The position numbers and the translations under genes were made by a program. A stretch of DNA of 49,674 bases from NCBI GenBank assembly GCA_002364005.1, contig DEXG01000004.1, positions 131,627 through 181,300 of the forward strand, given 5' to 3'. This stretch comes from Phycisphaerales bacterium UBA3190 (lineage in GTDB: Bacteria > Planctomycetota > Phycisphaerae > Phycisphaerales > UBA1924). Below the pieces are notes generated by a model that was given only the letters and a program-made list of their open reading frames with translations, was not told where the DNA came from and searched no databases. The first letter of the stretch is position 1. The number at the start of each line of letters is the position of its first letter. This document shows, piece after piece, positions 43,121 to 49,674 of this stretch.

Positions 43121-43924
43121 CTACGCCTCGTACCCCAGCAGCTCGCACGCCGACCGGTACTCTTCGTTGGCCCGGAACCGCTCAAGCAGCCCCGCGTCGA
43201 TCGCCCTCCGAGGCATCTCCACGATCTCACGCTTCGTCGAACCACGCCCCAGCCCGGGCTGCGTATCGCCGGTGATCGTCGTGTACTCGAACCAACGCTG
43301 CGCATACCCCGGGTCGAACTCCAGGTCCAACTCTTCGCACATGGCCCGCAGCACCGCGTCCGGATCCCGCGTGAAATCCTCGTAGCGATGGAACCCGTGC
43401 TCGCTGGCGTACAGCGCAAACCGCAGACACCCCGTGCAGTACGCATCAAAGTCAAGCGACCGAGCCACAACCGGCAGCCCCAGCAGCGACACATACTGAT
43501 CAACCGGGTGCCGCGTCGTCACGCTCACGCGCAGGTCATACACCGCGCCCAGCGCCTCGCCGAGCCCGAAGCCGTGCATCGGCTTGACATAGGGCACCCC
43601 GATGTAGTCCAGATGCGACCAGTCCCGCAGCACCAGCGTCTTGCCCTGCGCCCGCGCCCGCGTATCACACAGGCCGACGAACTGCAGCACACTCGGCGGG
43701 CGGGTCTTCCAGCGTGCGATGTCCTTCTTGTCAATCAGCCCGAACCACTGCTGCGCCTGCATCATCGGGTTGGTCACCCGCAGCTCCGCGGGGTGAATCT
43801 CGCTGAGCAGCACCACCGAGTCCATGCTGCCCAGGCACTTGCCCACCAGCGTCCCGCCCGAGCGCGCCATGTTGCGCACGATCCGCATCACGGGCTTTCG
43901 TTTTTCGCGCTTCTTCTCACTCAC
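43121..43924 (-). CDS. Sulfotransferase-like protein
   Basis: The 267-residue product begins SEKKREKRKPVMRIVRNMAR, then SGGTLVGKCLGSM, a variant of the 5'-phosphosulfate loop in which the usual PKSGTT is replaced by MARSGGT. VSVTTRHPVDQYVSLLG fits the 3'-phosphate motif (R-x-P-x-D). Further on are HGFHRYEDFTRDPDAVLRAM and ITGDTQPGLGRGS. This pattern suits a distant sulfotransferase family common in marine bacteria. GTG 43924 overlaps the stop of the epimerase gene (GTGA), so translation is coupled; a frame open to 43963 lies inside the epimerase and is unlikely. It probably acts on the same glycan pathway as the epimerase. Confidence 0.85.
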   Translation of the reverse strand: MSEKKREKRKPVMRIVRNMARSGGTLVGKCLGSMDSVVLLSEIHPAELRVTNPMMQAQQWFGLIDKKDIARWKTRPPSVLQFVGLCDTRARAQGKTLVLRDWSHLDYIGVPYVKPMHGFGLGEALGAVYDLRVSVTTRHPVDQYVSLLGLPVVARSLDFDAYCTGCLRFALYASEHGFHRYEDFTRDPDAVLRAMCEELDLEFDPGYAQRWFEYTTITGDTQPGLGRGSTKREIVEMPRRAIDAGLLERFRANEEYRSACELLGYEA

Positions 43925-44916
43925 GCCAGCACCAGATCCGCGTGTTCCTGCATCCACGCCCACTGACGCTCAATGCCCTCCTCGATCCCCGTCGACGGCG
44001 CGTACCCAAGCTCGGCGCGGCTCCGCGACAGGTCCGCCCATGTGCGTTCCACATCGCCCGCCTGCATCCCCATCTCATTGATCACCGGCTCCTTGCCCAC
44101 AACACGACCGACCGTCTCGATCAGCTCGTTGAGCGTGATCGGATGATCGCCCCCAAGGTTCCAGATCCGATACCCGTGCGCATCGATCCGCTCATACGCA
44201 CGCATCACCCCGCCGACGATGTCATCAACAAAGGTGTAGTCCCGGCTCGTGGTGCCATCACCAAACCTGTTGATCGTCTCGCCCTTGGACACCTTGCCCA
44301 GGAACAGACTGATCGCCAGGTCCGGTCGCTGCCCCGGGCCGAACACCGTGAAGAAACGCAGCATCGCAACAGGCATCCCCGTCAGGTGGTGGTGCGTGTG
44401 GCCGATCAACTCGCACGCACGCTTCGTCGCCGCGTATGGCGAGATCGGTCGCTCGACCGAATCGTCCTCGCTGAACGGCGTCTTCTCGTTGTTCCCATAC
44501 ACGCTGCTGGAAGAAGCGCACACAACCCGCTTGCAATCGCACGCGCTGGCGGCGCTGAGCACGCTCTGCGTCCCAACCACATTGGCCATGGCATACCCGA
44601 CCGGGTCGGCGATGCTCGGGCGCACACCCGCCTTGGCCGCCAGATGAACCACACCCGTGACGCCCGCATCGCGCATCAGCCCGGTGATCTGCTCCTGCTC
44701 AGTGATATCAACCTCATGCGCCTGGAACCGATCGCCGAACGCATCAACAAGCTGCTGATGATTCAATCGCTTCCGACGCGGATCGTAATAATCCGTAACA
44801 CAGTCAACCCCGACCACGCGTGCCGCGCCCCGGCGCAACAGTTCCGCGCTGACATGCGAGCCAATAAACCCGGCACTGCCCGTGACCAAAACAGTTTCGT
44901 TGCTCAGATCAGTCAC
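43921..44916 (-). CDS. UDP-glucuronate 4-epimerase-like NAD-dependent epimerase
   Basis: The 331-residue protein is an extended short-chain dehydrogenase. The N-terminal Rossmann fold has ETVLVTGSAGFIGSHVSAEL (G-x-x-G-x-x-G), the catalytic Ser/Tyr/Lys are in ASSSSVYG and SPYAATKRACEL, and GVRPSIADPVGYAMANV plus RFFTVFGPGQRPDLAI are typical of UDP-glucuronate 4-epimerases. It would supply UDP-galacturonate for a surface polysaccharide. UDP-glucose 4-epimerase or a related activity cannot be excluded. It is the first gene of a leftward pair with the sulfotransferase at 43121. A terminator-like hairpin lies 77 bases upstream, in the presumed leader. Confidence 0.9.
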   Translation of the reverse strand: MTDLSNETVLVTGSAGFIGSHVSAELLRRGAARVVGVDCVTDYYDPRRKRLNHQQLVDAFGDRFQAHEVDITEQEQITGLMRDAGVTGVVHLAAKAGVRPSIADPVGYAMANVVGTQSVLSAASACDCKRVVCASSSSVYGNNEKTPFSEDDSVERPISPYAATKRACELIGHTHHHLTGMPVAMLRFFTVFGPGQRPDLAISLFLGKVSKGETINRFGDGTTSRDYTFVDDIVGGVMRAYERIDAHGYRIWNLGGDHPITLNELIETVGRVVGKEPVINEMGMQAGDVERTWADLSRSRAELGYAPSTGIEEGIERQWAWMQEHADLVLA

Positions 44917-45265
44917 ACGCGGTCTCCCTGCCCTACACCATACATACGGGTCTCGATCCTAAACACCCGATCGGGATTCACCATCAAACCCATAAAAAAA
45001 GCAGGGCGCCATGTGTCCAAGGCGCCCCGCTGGAGGAGAGAGAGATCTGAATACAAGGTAAAAAGTTTCGTAAAGACAAGCACGAATATCGTCTTATCAC
45101 CCGAAAAGTTTCTCTAATTTGACACGAAAGCCATCAGGTTCGTGCTCTATTCGGGTTGTTTTCTGCGCAGGGAATGTGGATACACCCTCTTGGAACCTGC
45201 TCATGGTGACGATAAACTAGTTTCCTTGCACCAGTTCGGGCAGCCCGACGCTGCCCCACGCAGAC
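44917..45265. promoter_or_regulatory. Divergent region between epimerase and ybeY, with leader hairpin
   Basis: This 349-base gap is distinctly AT-rich between 45030 and 45125 compared with its surroundings. It contains a leftward hairpin with a T-run (44993-45030), a GGAGGAGAGAGAG tract (45032-45044), and two leftward copies of GAAACTTTT (rightward AAAAGTTTC at 45061-45069 and 45104-45112). A TTGACA hexamer sits at 45119-45124 on the plus strand. No protein gene is convincing. It may hold the promoters of both flanking genes and either an attenuator or a small RNA. Confidence 0.45.
44993..45030 (-). terminator. Intrinsic terminator or attenuator in the epimerase leader
   Basis: Reading leftward, GCGGGGCGCC (45030-45021) pairs with GGCGCCCTGC (45010-45001) around a 10-base loop with one mismatch, then seven T residues follow (45000-44994). 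No protein gene lies just upstream on this strand, so it would end a short transcript or attenuate the epimerase operon, whose ATG is 77 bases further on. Confidence 0.7.
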
Positions 45266-45862
45266 ATGAGCACCACGATTCAAACCACCATGGACGAACC
45301 CGATCGATCTCCGATGCCTCCTCAGGAGGCCGACGACCAACCCCCCCCGAGTCTCACCAACCGACTCGCATCGTGCACGATCCAACTCGATGTGATCGAT
45401 GCCACGCGCGCACTCACCAGCAGTGATCTCGATTCCCTCATCGAACTCACCCAACGCGTGCTGGCGCAGATCCCAAACGCTGGCAGCGTGCGCCTCCGAG
45501 TTGTCGACGACGCAGAGATGATCCGCGCCCACGACCGATTCAGCGGGCTCGCCACCACCACCGATGTGCTCACCTTCGATCTCGCACACGATCAAACCGA
45601 CTTCCAAACAAAGACACTCGACACCGACCTCATCGTCTGCCTCGACGAGGCACGCCGACAGTCCGCAACAAGGCCACACACCGCGGTCCACGAGCTGCTG
45701 CTCTACACAATCCACGGCGTGCTCCACTGCCTCGGCTACGACGACCACGACGACGACGCGTACGCACGAATGCACACGCGCGAAGACGAACTGCTGACCA
45801 ACGCCGGGATCGGAGCGCTCTTCAGCGCCACCAACGACCCGAACACGGAGAACGAATCATGA
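45266..45862 (+). CDS. ybeY: Endoribonuclease YbeY
   Basis: YbeY is the single-strand RNase needed for 16S rRNA 3' maturation and ribosome quality control. The 198-residue protein contains VRLRVVDDAEMIRAHDRFSG, TTDVLTFDLAH (family TDVLSFP) and the zinc-binding core AVHELLLYTIHGVLHCLGYD followed by DHDDD, giving the H-x3-H-x5-H pattern. It has a polar N-terminal extension of about 35 residues compared with E. coli YbeY. ATG 45266 is the first start, with ATG 45290 as an alternative; neither has a strong Shine-Dalgarno. Its TGA overlaps the ATG of the next gene, the common ybeY-corC arrangement. Confidence 0.94.
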   Translation: MSTTIQTTMDEPDRSPMPPQEADDQPPPSLTNRLASCTIQLDVIDATRALTSSDLDSLIELTQRVLAQIPNAGSVRLRVVDDAEMIRAHDRFSGLATTTDVLTFDLAHDQTDFQTKTLDTDLIVCLDEARRQSATRPHTAVHELLLYTIHGVLHCLGYDDHDDDAYARMHTREDELLTNAGIGALFSATNDPNTENES

Positions 45863-47199
45863 TGGCCGGCTGGTGGTTCATCGCCGCACTCGCATGCATG
45901 GCGCTCTCGGCGCTCTTCGCCGCGCTCGTGCTCTCATTGCACACCCTCTCCCGTGTCCGCATGGCTTCCGAGCTGCAGGACTGCGACAACGAGCACACAA
46001 CAGCGCGGGTCCAATCGATCCTGGTCGATGTCCCCGGACACGCCGCGTCCCTCTCAATCCTGCGCACCATCACCCGCCTGGCGGGCGCGGTCTGCCTGAT
46101 CTACTGGGCCGCGGGCATGCGCCACGAGGACACCCCGGGGCTGATCTCCATCATCGTCGGCCTCGTGGTTGGCGCCGTCCTGATCTGGTTCATCAGCACG
46201 CTCATCCCCATGGGCATCGCCACGCACGCCGGCGAGCACACCCTGATCCGCCTCGCCCCGATCGTGCGGGCCGCCTACCTGCTGTTCGTGCCCCTGCTGC
46301 CCGTGCGCAAGTTCACCGATGAGGTCGTGCGCCGACTCGTCGGCGCCGAAAAGAACGGGCGAGAGATCAACATCAGCGCCAGCGACCTCCGCGCCATCGT
46401 CGAAGACGACGAGGTCGAATCACGGCTCGACGAGACCGAACGCGACATGCTCGAAGCCGTCGTCGAGTTCCGCTCCACCTCGGTCGAGCAGATCATGACC
46501 CCACGCACCGAGATCGACGCCCTCCAGTACACCGACGACCTCTCCGAGGTCATGGAGTTCGTCAACGAGCACGGCCACTCACGCATCCCCGTCTACGCCG
46601 AGGACCTCGACCACATCGAGGGCGTCCTCTACGCCAAGGACCTGCTCCGCTGGATCACGACCCACGGCAAGGACGGCTCGCCCTTCATCCTCAAGCAGGT
46701 CCTCCGAGAACCAACCTTCGTCCCCGAGACCAAAACCGTCCGCGAACTGCTCGCCCAACTCCTGGCCGCGCAGGTCCACATCGCCATCATCCTCGATGAA
46801 TACGGCGGCAACTCCGGGCTCGTGACCATGGAAGACATCGTCGAGGAAATCTTCGGCGAGATCCAGGACGAGTACGAAGACCCCGAAGACTCCAGCGGGA
46901 ATGTCGAGCTCGACCTCGACGCCAACGCAGCCCTCATCGACGCACGAACAGAAATCGACGACGCCAACGATGAACTCGAGTCCATCGGCATCGAACTGCC
47001 AGAGTCGGACGACTACGACACCGTCGCCGGCTTCATCAACACCACGCTGGGACGAATCCCCGAAACGGGCGAGCAGATCCAGCTCGGCGCCATGCGCGTC
47101 GAGATCCTCGAGGCAGAACCCACACGCGTCATGCGCGTACGCGTCGTTCGCGCCGAATCGGAACCCGACGCGATCGATGCCCAGAACAGCCCGAAATGA
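45859..47199 (+). CDS. CorC/HlyC-type membrane protein with CBS pair
   Basis: The 446-residue protein has an N-terminal CNNM-like (DUF21) membrane region with about four hydrophobic segments (WWFIAALACMALSALFAALV and others to about residue 155). Next come a CBS pair (about 205-330, with QIMTPRTEIDALQ, HGHSRIPVYAED and IAIILDEYGGNSGLVTMEDI, then VEEIFGEIQDEYE) and a C-terminal CorC/HlyC transporter-associated domain (about 365-440, VAGFINTTLGRIPETGEQIQ, MRVEILEAEPTRV). The family is linked to magnesium or cobalt export and tolerance; 'haemolysin' is a historical name. The start overlaps the ybeY stop (ATGA) and has GGAGA upstream, so the two genes are coupled. Confidence 0.92.
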   Translation: MMAGWWFIAALACMALSALFAALVLSLHTLSRVRMASELQDCDNEHTTARVQSILVDVPGHAASLSILRTITRLAGAVCLIYWAAGMRHEDTPGLISIIVGLVVGAVLIWFISTLIPMGIATHAGEHTLIRLAPIVRAAYLLFVPLLPVRKFTDEVVRRLVGAEKNGREINISASDLRAIVEDDEVESRLDETERDMLEAVVEFRSTSVEQIMTPRTEIDALQYTDDLSEVMEFVNEHGHSRIPVYAEDLDHIEGVLYAKDLLRWITTHGKDGSPFILKQVLREPTFVPETKTVRELLAQLLAAQVHIAIILDEYGGNSGLVTMEDIVEEIFGEIQDEYEDPEDSSGNVELDLDANAALIDARTEIDDANDELESIGIELPESDDYDTVAGFINTTLGRIPETGEQIQLGAMRVEILEAEPTRVMRVRVVRAESEPDAIDAQNSPK

Positions 47200-47922
47200 T
47201 CACTTGTCCTTGGACGAGTCGTAGCCACCGCTCTCTGGGCGGGCAACCTTGTCCATCCGGATCCGCTTCGAGTCCTCAATCGAGAGGCCCGCGCTCTGCG
47301 CGATGACCGTCAGCTCAACCCCGCGTGTGCGTTTGAGTTTGCGGCCAATCGCCTCGCGATGATTCTCGATCGTCTTTACCGACCGGTACAGCGTCGCCGC
47401 GATCTCCTTGATCGACATGCCCTGACCCAGCAGCGACAAGATCTCAAGCTCACGAGCCGTCAGCACGCTCAGGCCGCCCAGACAAATCACACCCGAACGC
47501 ACGACCTCGATCTCGTCGTCCATCAGGTACTCATTCTCATAAGTCGTCGGCACGCGTCGGGTGACGACAATGACCCGGTCTTGGTCCTGCTCATCATCCC
47601 CCGGCACAGGGCTCATCCAGCTGAACTGCTGCTTGCCATTCCAGATCGTACGAAGCAGACGACGCTCGCCCGACCGGATGATCTCTTTCATCAGCTCAAC
47701 ACGCTCATCAGCCCATTCCTTGGGAAACCCGATGTCATAGATCGATACACCGACCAGCGACCCCGGCTCACGCGACTCGTTGAAGAAGATGCGGGTCGAC
47801 TGCTCATTAATGAACAAAATCTCGCCATCAGCCGTCAGAATCGTGATCCCCGTCGTCGGGTCGGTCGTGAATGTGTTCCAAATACCCGCGCTCATCGCGG
47901 TCTGTTCGTCATTGGTATTCAT
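47200..47922 (-). CDS. PAS-domain LuxR-type transcriptional regulator
   Basis: The 240-residue protein has an N-terminal PAS-like sensor (about 20-130, TGITILTADGEILFINEQST, GVSIYDIGFPKEW) and a C-terminal LuxR/GerE helix-turn-helix (about 155-220: LSVLTARELEILSLLGQGMS, IKEIAATLYRSVKTIENHR, KLKRTRGVELTVIAQ). There is no receiver domain, so the signal is probably sensed by the PAS fold directly. It ends at 47200, immediately after the CorC-like stop, and diverges from cysS across 77 bases, so it could control its own promoter and that of cysS. No Shine-Dalgarno is visible before ATG 47922. Targets are unknown. Confidence 0.9.
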   Translation of the reverse strand: MNTNDEQTAMSAGIWNTFTTDPTTGITILTADGEILFINEQSTRIFFNESREPGSLVGVSIYDIGFPKEWADERVELMKEIIRSGERRLLRTIWNGKQQFSWMSPVPGDDEQDQDRVIVVTRRVPTTYENEYLMDDEIEVVRSGVICLGGLSVLTARELEILSLLGQGMSIKEIAATLYRSVKTIENHREAIGRKLKRTRGVELTVIAQSAGLSIEDSKRIRMDKVARPESGGYDSSKDK

Positions 47923-47999
47923 GTGGAGAGAAAACCTGTATTGGTAGTGTGGTAGACTGCCGACGGATCAGTCCTGATCCCCCGGTGCACAGCCCTATC

Positions 48000-49643
48000 A
48001 TGTCCAGTATGCCATTTCACCTCTACAACACACTGAACAAGCGGCTCGAACCATTCGTGCCGCGAGACCCCCGCGAGATTCGATTTTACACTTGTGGGCC
48101 GACTGTCTATGACGACGCCCACATTGGTAACTTCAGATCGTTCCTAGCAGCAGATCTTTTGCGCCGCTGGCTCGAATCTCCACTCTGCACGCTCGAATCC
48201 GACCCAATTCAGCACGAAAACTTCGCGAAAGCTGAACAGTCTCGCCGTGTCATCCATGTTATGAATATCACCGATGTAGGTCACATGACCGATGATGACA
48301 GCGCAGACGGGGGTGGCGAGGACAAAATGGAAGTCGCCGCCCGCCGAATTGCAGAAGCGAAAAAATCTGGAAAACTCCCCCCAGATGCGGGTGTGGATCC
48401 CGACGACCCAGAAGCCATCGCGCGCTTCTACGAGCGCCGCTTCAAAGACGACGCCATCGCACTGGGCATGAAGGTCGCCATCGAGGCCGAGCAAGACCAC
48501 ACGCTCATGCCCCGCGCCACAGACAACATCCCGCAAATGAGACAGGTCATCGAAGACCTCCTCGCCCACGCCTACGCATACCCCGCCGGCACCCCAGGCA
48601 GACGCGCCATCTACTTCGATGTCCAACGCTTTCAGTCCTACGGCCAGCTCTCAGGCAACACCATCGACCAGCTCCGAGGCGGCGCCGGCGGACGCGTCGA
48701 CGACGCCAACACCCAGGAAAAACACCACCCCGCCGACTTCCTCCTCTGGAAAGAAGACGCCACACACAAAATGAAATGGCCCTCACCCAAAGTCCCAGGA
48801 CAGGACGAATGGGGCGAGGGCTACCCCGGCTGGCATATCGAATGCACCGCCATGGCCCTGGGACGACTCGTCCCCGGCGGCCTCAAAGCCGCACAGGCCA
48901 AACACGCCGTCATCGACCTCCACTCCGGCGGCGAAGACAACATCTTCCCACACCACGAATGCGAGATCGCCCAGTCCTGCTGCTTCACCGGCGCCGACCA
49001 CTTCGCCAACTACTGGTTCCACCCACGCTTCCTCAAAGTCGACGGCCAAAAGATGTCCAAATCCAAGGGCACCATGTACACCCTCCGCGACCTCACCGCC
49101 AAAGGCTTCGACCCCGCCGCCGTGCGCCTGGAACTCATCAAAACCCACTACCGCGCCAACGCCGACTTCTCCATCCAAGGCCTCAAGGACAGCACAAGAA
49201 CAGCACAAAGATGGAAACGATTCATCGAAGCCGGTCAACAGGGCACACCGGGTGAAACTAATATTGCAGTACGCGATGCGGTCGCCGATGCGATGAACGA
49301 CGACCTCAACTTCGCCGGCGCCATCGGCACCATCAACAAGTGGATCAAAGACACCGATACGCCCACCAATGCCGACGCACAACTCATGACCATGTTCGAC
49401 GGCTTCCTCGGCGTCTGCTCGCTCCTCAAAGACGCGCCCGAACAGCAAGACACCGGCATCGCCCTCTACCAACCCGGCGTCACCCCCTCCCCCGAGATCG
49501 AATCCCTCCTCCAAAGACGCGCCGAAGCCAAAAAAGCCAAAGACTTCGCCGCCGCCGACGCCATCCGCGACCAACTCACCGCCATGGGCCTCTCCATCAT
49601 GGACAAACCCGCCGGCAAAGTCGAAGTCGCCATCGCCAACTGA
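48000..49643 (+). CDS. cysS: Cysteinyl-tRNA synthetase
   Basis: CysRS charges tRNA-Cys. The 547-residue class I enzyme has the start PFHLYNTLNKRLEPF, the zinc Cys and signature FYTCGPTVYDDAHIGNFRSF (HIGN stands for HIGH), GYPGWHIECTAMALG with the second zinc Cys, GEDNIFPHHECEIAQS with the His/Glu ligands and LKVDGQKMSKSKGTMYTLRD (KMSKS loop). The C-terminal helical domain follows, with AEAKKAKDFAAADAIRDQL. An insertion of about 40 residues in the connective region (about 95-140, DDDSADGGGEDKMEVAARRI, AEAKKSGKLPPDAG) is longer than in E. coli. ATG 48000 and ATG 48009 are both possible. The gene diverges from the LuxR-type regulator. Confidence 0.96.
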   Translation: MSSMPFHLYNTLNKRLEPFVPRDPREIRFYTCGPTVYDDAHIGNFRSFLAADLLRRWLESPLCTLESDPIQHENFAKAEQSRRVIHVMNITDVGHMTDDDSADGGGEDKMEVAARRIAEAKKSGKLPPDAGVDPDDPEAIARFYERRFKDDAIALGMKVAIEAEQDHTLMPRATDNIPQMRQVIEDLLAHAYAYPAGTPGRRAIYFDVQRFQSYGQLSGNTIDQLRGGAGGRVDDANTQEKHHPADFLLWKEDATHKMKWPSPKVPGQDEWGEGYPGWHIECTAMALGRLVPGGLKAAQAKHAVIDLHSGGEDNIFPHHECEIAQSCCFTGADHFANYWFHPRFLKVDGQKMSKSKGTMYTLRDLTAKGFDPAAVRLELIKTHYRANADFSIQGLKDSTRTAQRWKRFIEAGQQGTPGETNIAVRDAVADAMNDDLNFAGAIGTINKWIKDTDTPTNADAQLMTMFDGFLGVCSLLKDAPEQQDTGIALYQPGVTPSPEIESLLQRRAEAKKAKDFAAADAIRDQLTAMGLSIMDKPAGKVEVAIAN

Positions 49644-49658
49644 TCTTCCAATCTCCTC

Positions 49659-49674
49659 CCCCGTCCTGACGGGG
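49659..49674 (+). terminator. Probable cysS terminator, cut by window edge
   Basis: CCCCGTC and GACGGGG form a perfect 7-bp stem around two bases, starting 15 bases after the cysS stop. The T-tract that would confirm it lies beyond the window. Confidence 0.55.

Noticed and set aside
45134..45775. 213-codon minus-strand frame opposite ybeY, considered as the gene behind the leftward terminator
   Set aside because: It mirrors ybeY, is Val/Cys/Glu-rich without a domain, and has no ribosome site; the terminator is better explained as a leader element or a small RNA.
1..49674. CRISPR arrays, prophage, insertion sequences, rRNA and tRNA genes
   Set aside because: No regularly spaced short repeats, transposase or integrase frames, or RNA gene signatures were recognised. 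The only tandem repeats are in or beside coding sequence.

Overview
The window looks like chromosomal DNA of a high-GC planctomycete, most likely of the Phycisphaerae/Phycisphaerales. The grounds are: a Gram-negative outer-membrane gene set (bamA, an ompH/skp-like gene, lpxD, lpxC); eleven secreted proteins that share a small C-terminal dockerin-like domain beginning with Cys and ending in Gly-Cys; a prepilin-type protein of planctomycete style; and RNase E and Rho proteins with long charged insertions. No rRNA, tRNA, CRISPR array, prophage or insertion sequence was recognised. This assignment is an inference from gene content.

Layout. (1) 1-5257, minus strand: bamA, ompH-like, lpxD and lpxC (cut by the window edge), an envelope-biogenesis cluster. 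(2) 5412-9480: a small membrane protein, dnaN (minus) and a transketolase (plus). The 473-base gap between dnaN and tkt holds DnaA-box-like sequences. (3) 9545-11949, plus: a compact accessory cassette of a MauE/DoxX-like membrane protein, an 8-cysteine exported 100-residue peptide, an unknown membrane-anchored protein and a prepilin-like protein. It starts in locally AT-richer DNA and has a 10-bp tandem repeat near its 5' end. (4) 12022-32567, minus: eleven secreted dockerin-tailed proteins (beta-propeller, V8-like serine peptidase, pentahaem cytochrome, two giant repeat proteins, PQQ-type sugar dehydrogenase, dihaem peroxidase-like protein, several unknowns). They are interrupted only by a plus-strand ArsR-type regulator. 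Most have their own Shine-Dalgarno of the GGAGAGA type, and several have their own terminator. (5) 32667-39252: rho (minus), then ptsI and RNase E (plus). (6) 39285-44916: dxr, a TPR/O-GlcNAc-transferase-like glycosyltransferase and a sulfotransferase (plus), facing a second sulfotransferase and a UDP-glucuronate-epimerase-like gene (minus). The last two have a terminator-like hairpin in their presumed leader. (7) 45266-49643: ybeY and a CorC-like CBS protein (plus), a PAS-LuxR regulator (minus) and cysS (plus).

How the parts may work together. The housekeeping genes build the outer membrane and handle RNA and isoprenoid metabolism. The dockerin-tailed proteins appear to be one exported set, with a common tail that probably binds calcium and is closed by a disulfide, attached to many unrelated heads; no cohesin-like partner is visible here. 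The glycosyltransferase and sulfotransferase genes could modify surface proteins or polysaccharides. The MauE-like cassette is the best candidate for a poorly described system: a redox-associated membrane protein translationally coupled to a Cys-rich exported peptide and followed by a pseudopilin.
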